Notes under the pieces: generated by a model
What the model was told of the DNA's origin: nothing
The model's database searches: none
The model's input: only the letters and a program-made list of their open reading frames with translations
Part shown: positions 5,478 to 5,710 of the stretch, in pieces
Numbering within the stretch: the stretch's first letter is position 1
Layout of the letters: each line of letters starts with the position of its first letter
NCBI GenBank assembly: GCA_003165115.1
Contig: PLSJ01000165.1
Location: 1-5,710, forward strand
Source of the DNA: Syntrophaceae bacterium
GTDB taxonomy: Bacteria > Desulfobacterota > Syntrophorhabdia > Syntrophorhabdales > WCHB1-27
DNA length: 5,710 nt
Direction of reading: 5' to 3'
Made by a program: the position numbers and the translations under genes

Positions 5478-5710
5478 TCAACCCCTTGTTTTGGCCGGCC
5501 TTTGTCTTCATAAAGACCTTGCCGGTCGACGCATCGTAAAACCATAGTTCCAGGAGGCGCACCTGAAGATACAGGTGTTGGGCCAGATATTCCCCCGGTC
5601 TTTCGGGTGGGCCCTTTTTGTGTACTATCTCGGACGTCACATAGGGCGCGGTGAGATTACAGAGCACGAGGAGCCTGATATTCGGCTCCAGGAGGGTTGC
5701 CTCGGCCTTT
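5422..5710 (-). CDS. C-terminal part of an unrecognised protein (5' end outside the window)
   Basis: A minus-strand frame enters from the right edge and stops with TAA at 5422-5424, giving 95 visible residues. An internal GTG at 5667 could be a start, but the frame is open to the edge, so a longer gene is more likely. The visible part has a hydrophobic strand-like stretch (IRLLVLCNL), then EYLAQHLYLQVRLLELWFYD, TGKVFMKTKAG, and a proline/glycine tail ending in FTPPPP. I do not recognise a family. Codons favour G or C at the third position, as in the neighbouring genes. It overlaps the HD-GYP gene by 56 nt in a different frame, which suggests translational coupling, unless the real HD-GYP start is GTG 5390 and there is no overlap. 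Confidence 0.5.
   Translation of the reverse strand, partial: KAEATLLEPNIRLLVLCNLTAPYVTSEIVHKKGPPERPGEYLAQHLYLQVRLLELWFYDASTGKVFMKTKAGQNKGLSGPGGPDHPAPLFTPPPP
5482..5487 (-). promoter_or_regulatory. Ribosome binding site for GTG 5477 of the HD-GYP gene
   Basis: On the minus strand, AAGGGG lies 4 nt before GTG 5477. The alternative GTG at 5390 has AAAGAG immediately next to it with no spacer. This favours 5477, although the resulting overlap with the upstream gene is 56 nt. Confidence 0.5.

Overview
This window looks like bacterial chromosome of fairly high GC content, with tightly packed genes. No phage, plasmid, CRISPR, rRNA or tRNA signature is visible. The gene content (a divergent S-adenosylmethionine synthetase, a DUF445 membrane protein, a zinc-ribbon protein, a PhnH-like protein and a multidomain c-di-GMP protein) would suit an environmental Gram-negative such as a Desulfobacterota or Nitrospirota member. 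That placement is an impression, not something the sequence proves.

Layout, left to right. (1) 42-1217 (+): a MetK-family protein with the fold signatures but several changed active-site residues. (2) 1252-2520 (+): a DUF445 membrane protein 34 bp downstream, with a TTG start behind a strong ribosome binding site, probably in one operon with metK. (3) 2535-2825 (-): a 96-residue protein with two zinc ribbons, convergent with the DUF445 gene. (4) 2826-3054: a non-coding stretch with two sets of short repeats at about one-helical-turn spacing. (5) 3055-3201 (+): a 48-residue single-pass membrane miniprotein with an excellent ribosome binding site. (6) 3292-3810 (+): a PhnH-like protein without other carbon-phosphorus lyase genes nearby. 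(7) 3861-5477 (-): a GGDEF-REC-HD-GYP protein whose cyclase motif is degenerate but whose c-di-GMP inhibitory site is kept, joined to an apparently intact HD-GYP phosphodiesterase. (8) 5422-5710 (-): the C-terminal end of an unrecognised gene that runs off the right edge and overlaps the start of the HD-GYP gene in another frame.

The genes do not form one obvious pathway. The left pair (metK-like and DUF445) and the right pair (partial gene and HD-GYP protein) look like two transcription units, with two or three short independent genes between them. The observations most worth following are the remodelled MetK active site, the pseudo-cyclase/I-site plus HD-GYP fusion, and the solitary, shortened PhnH.
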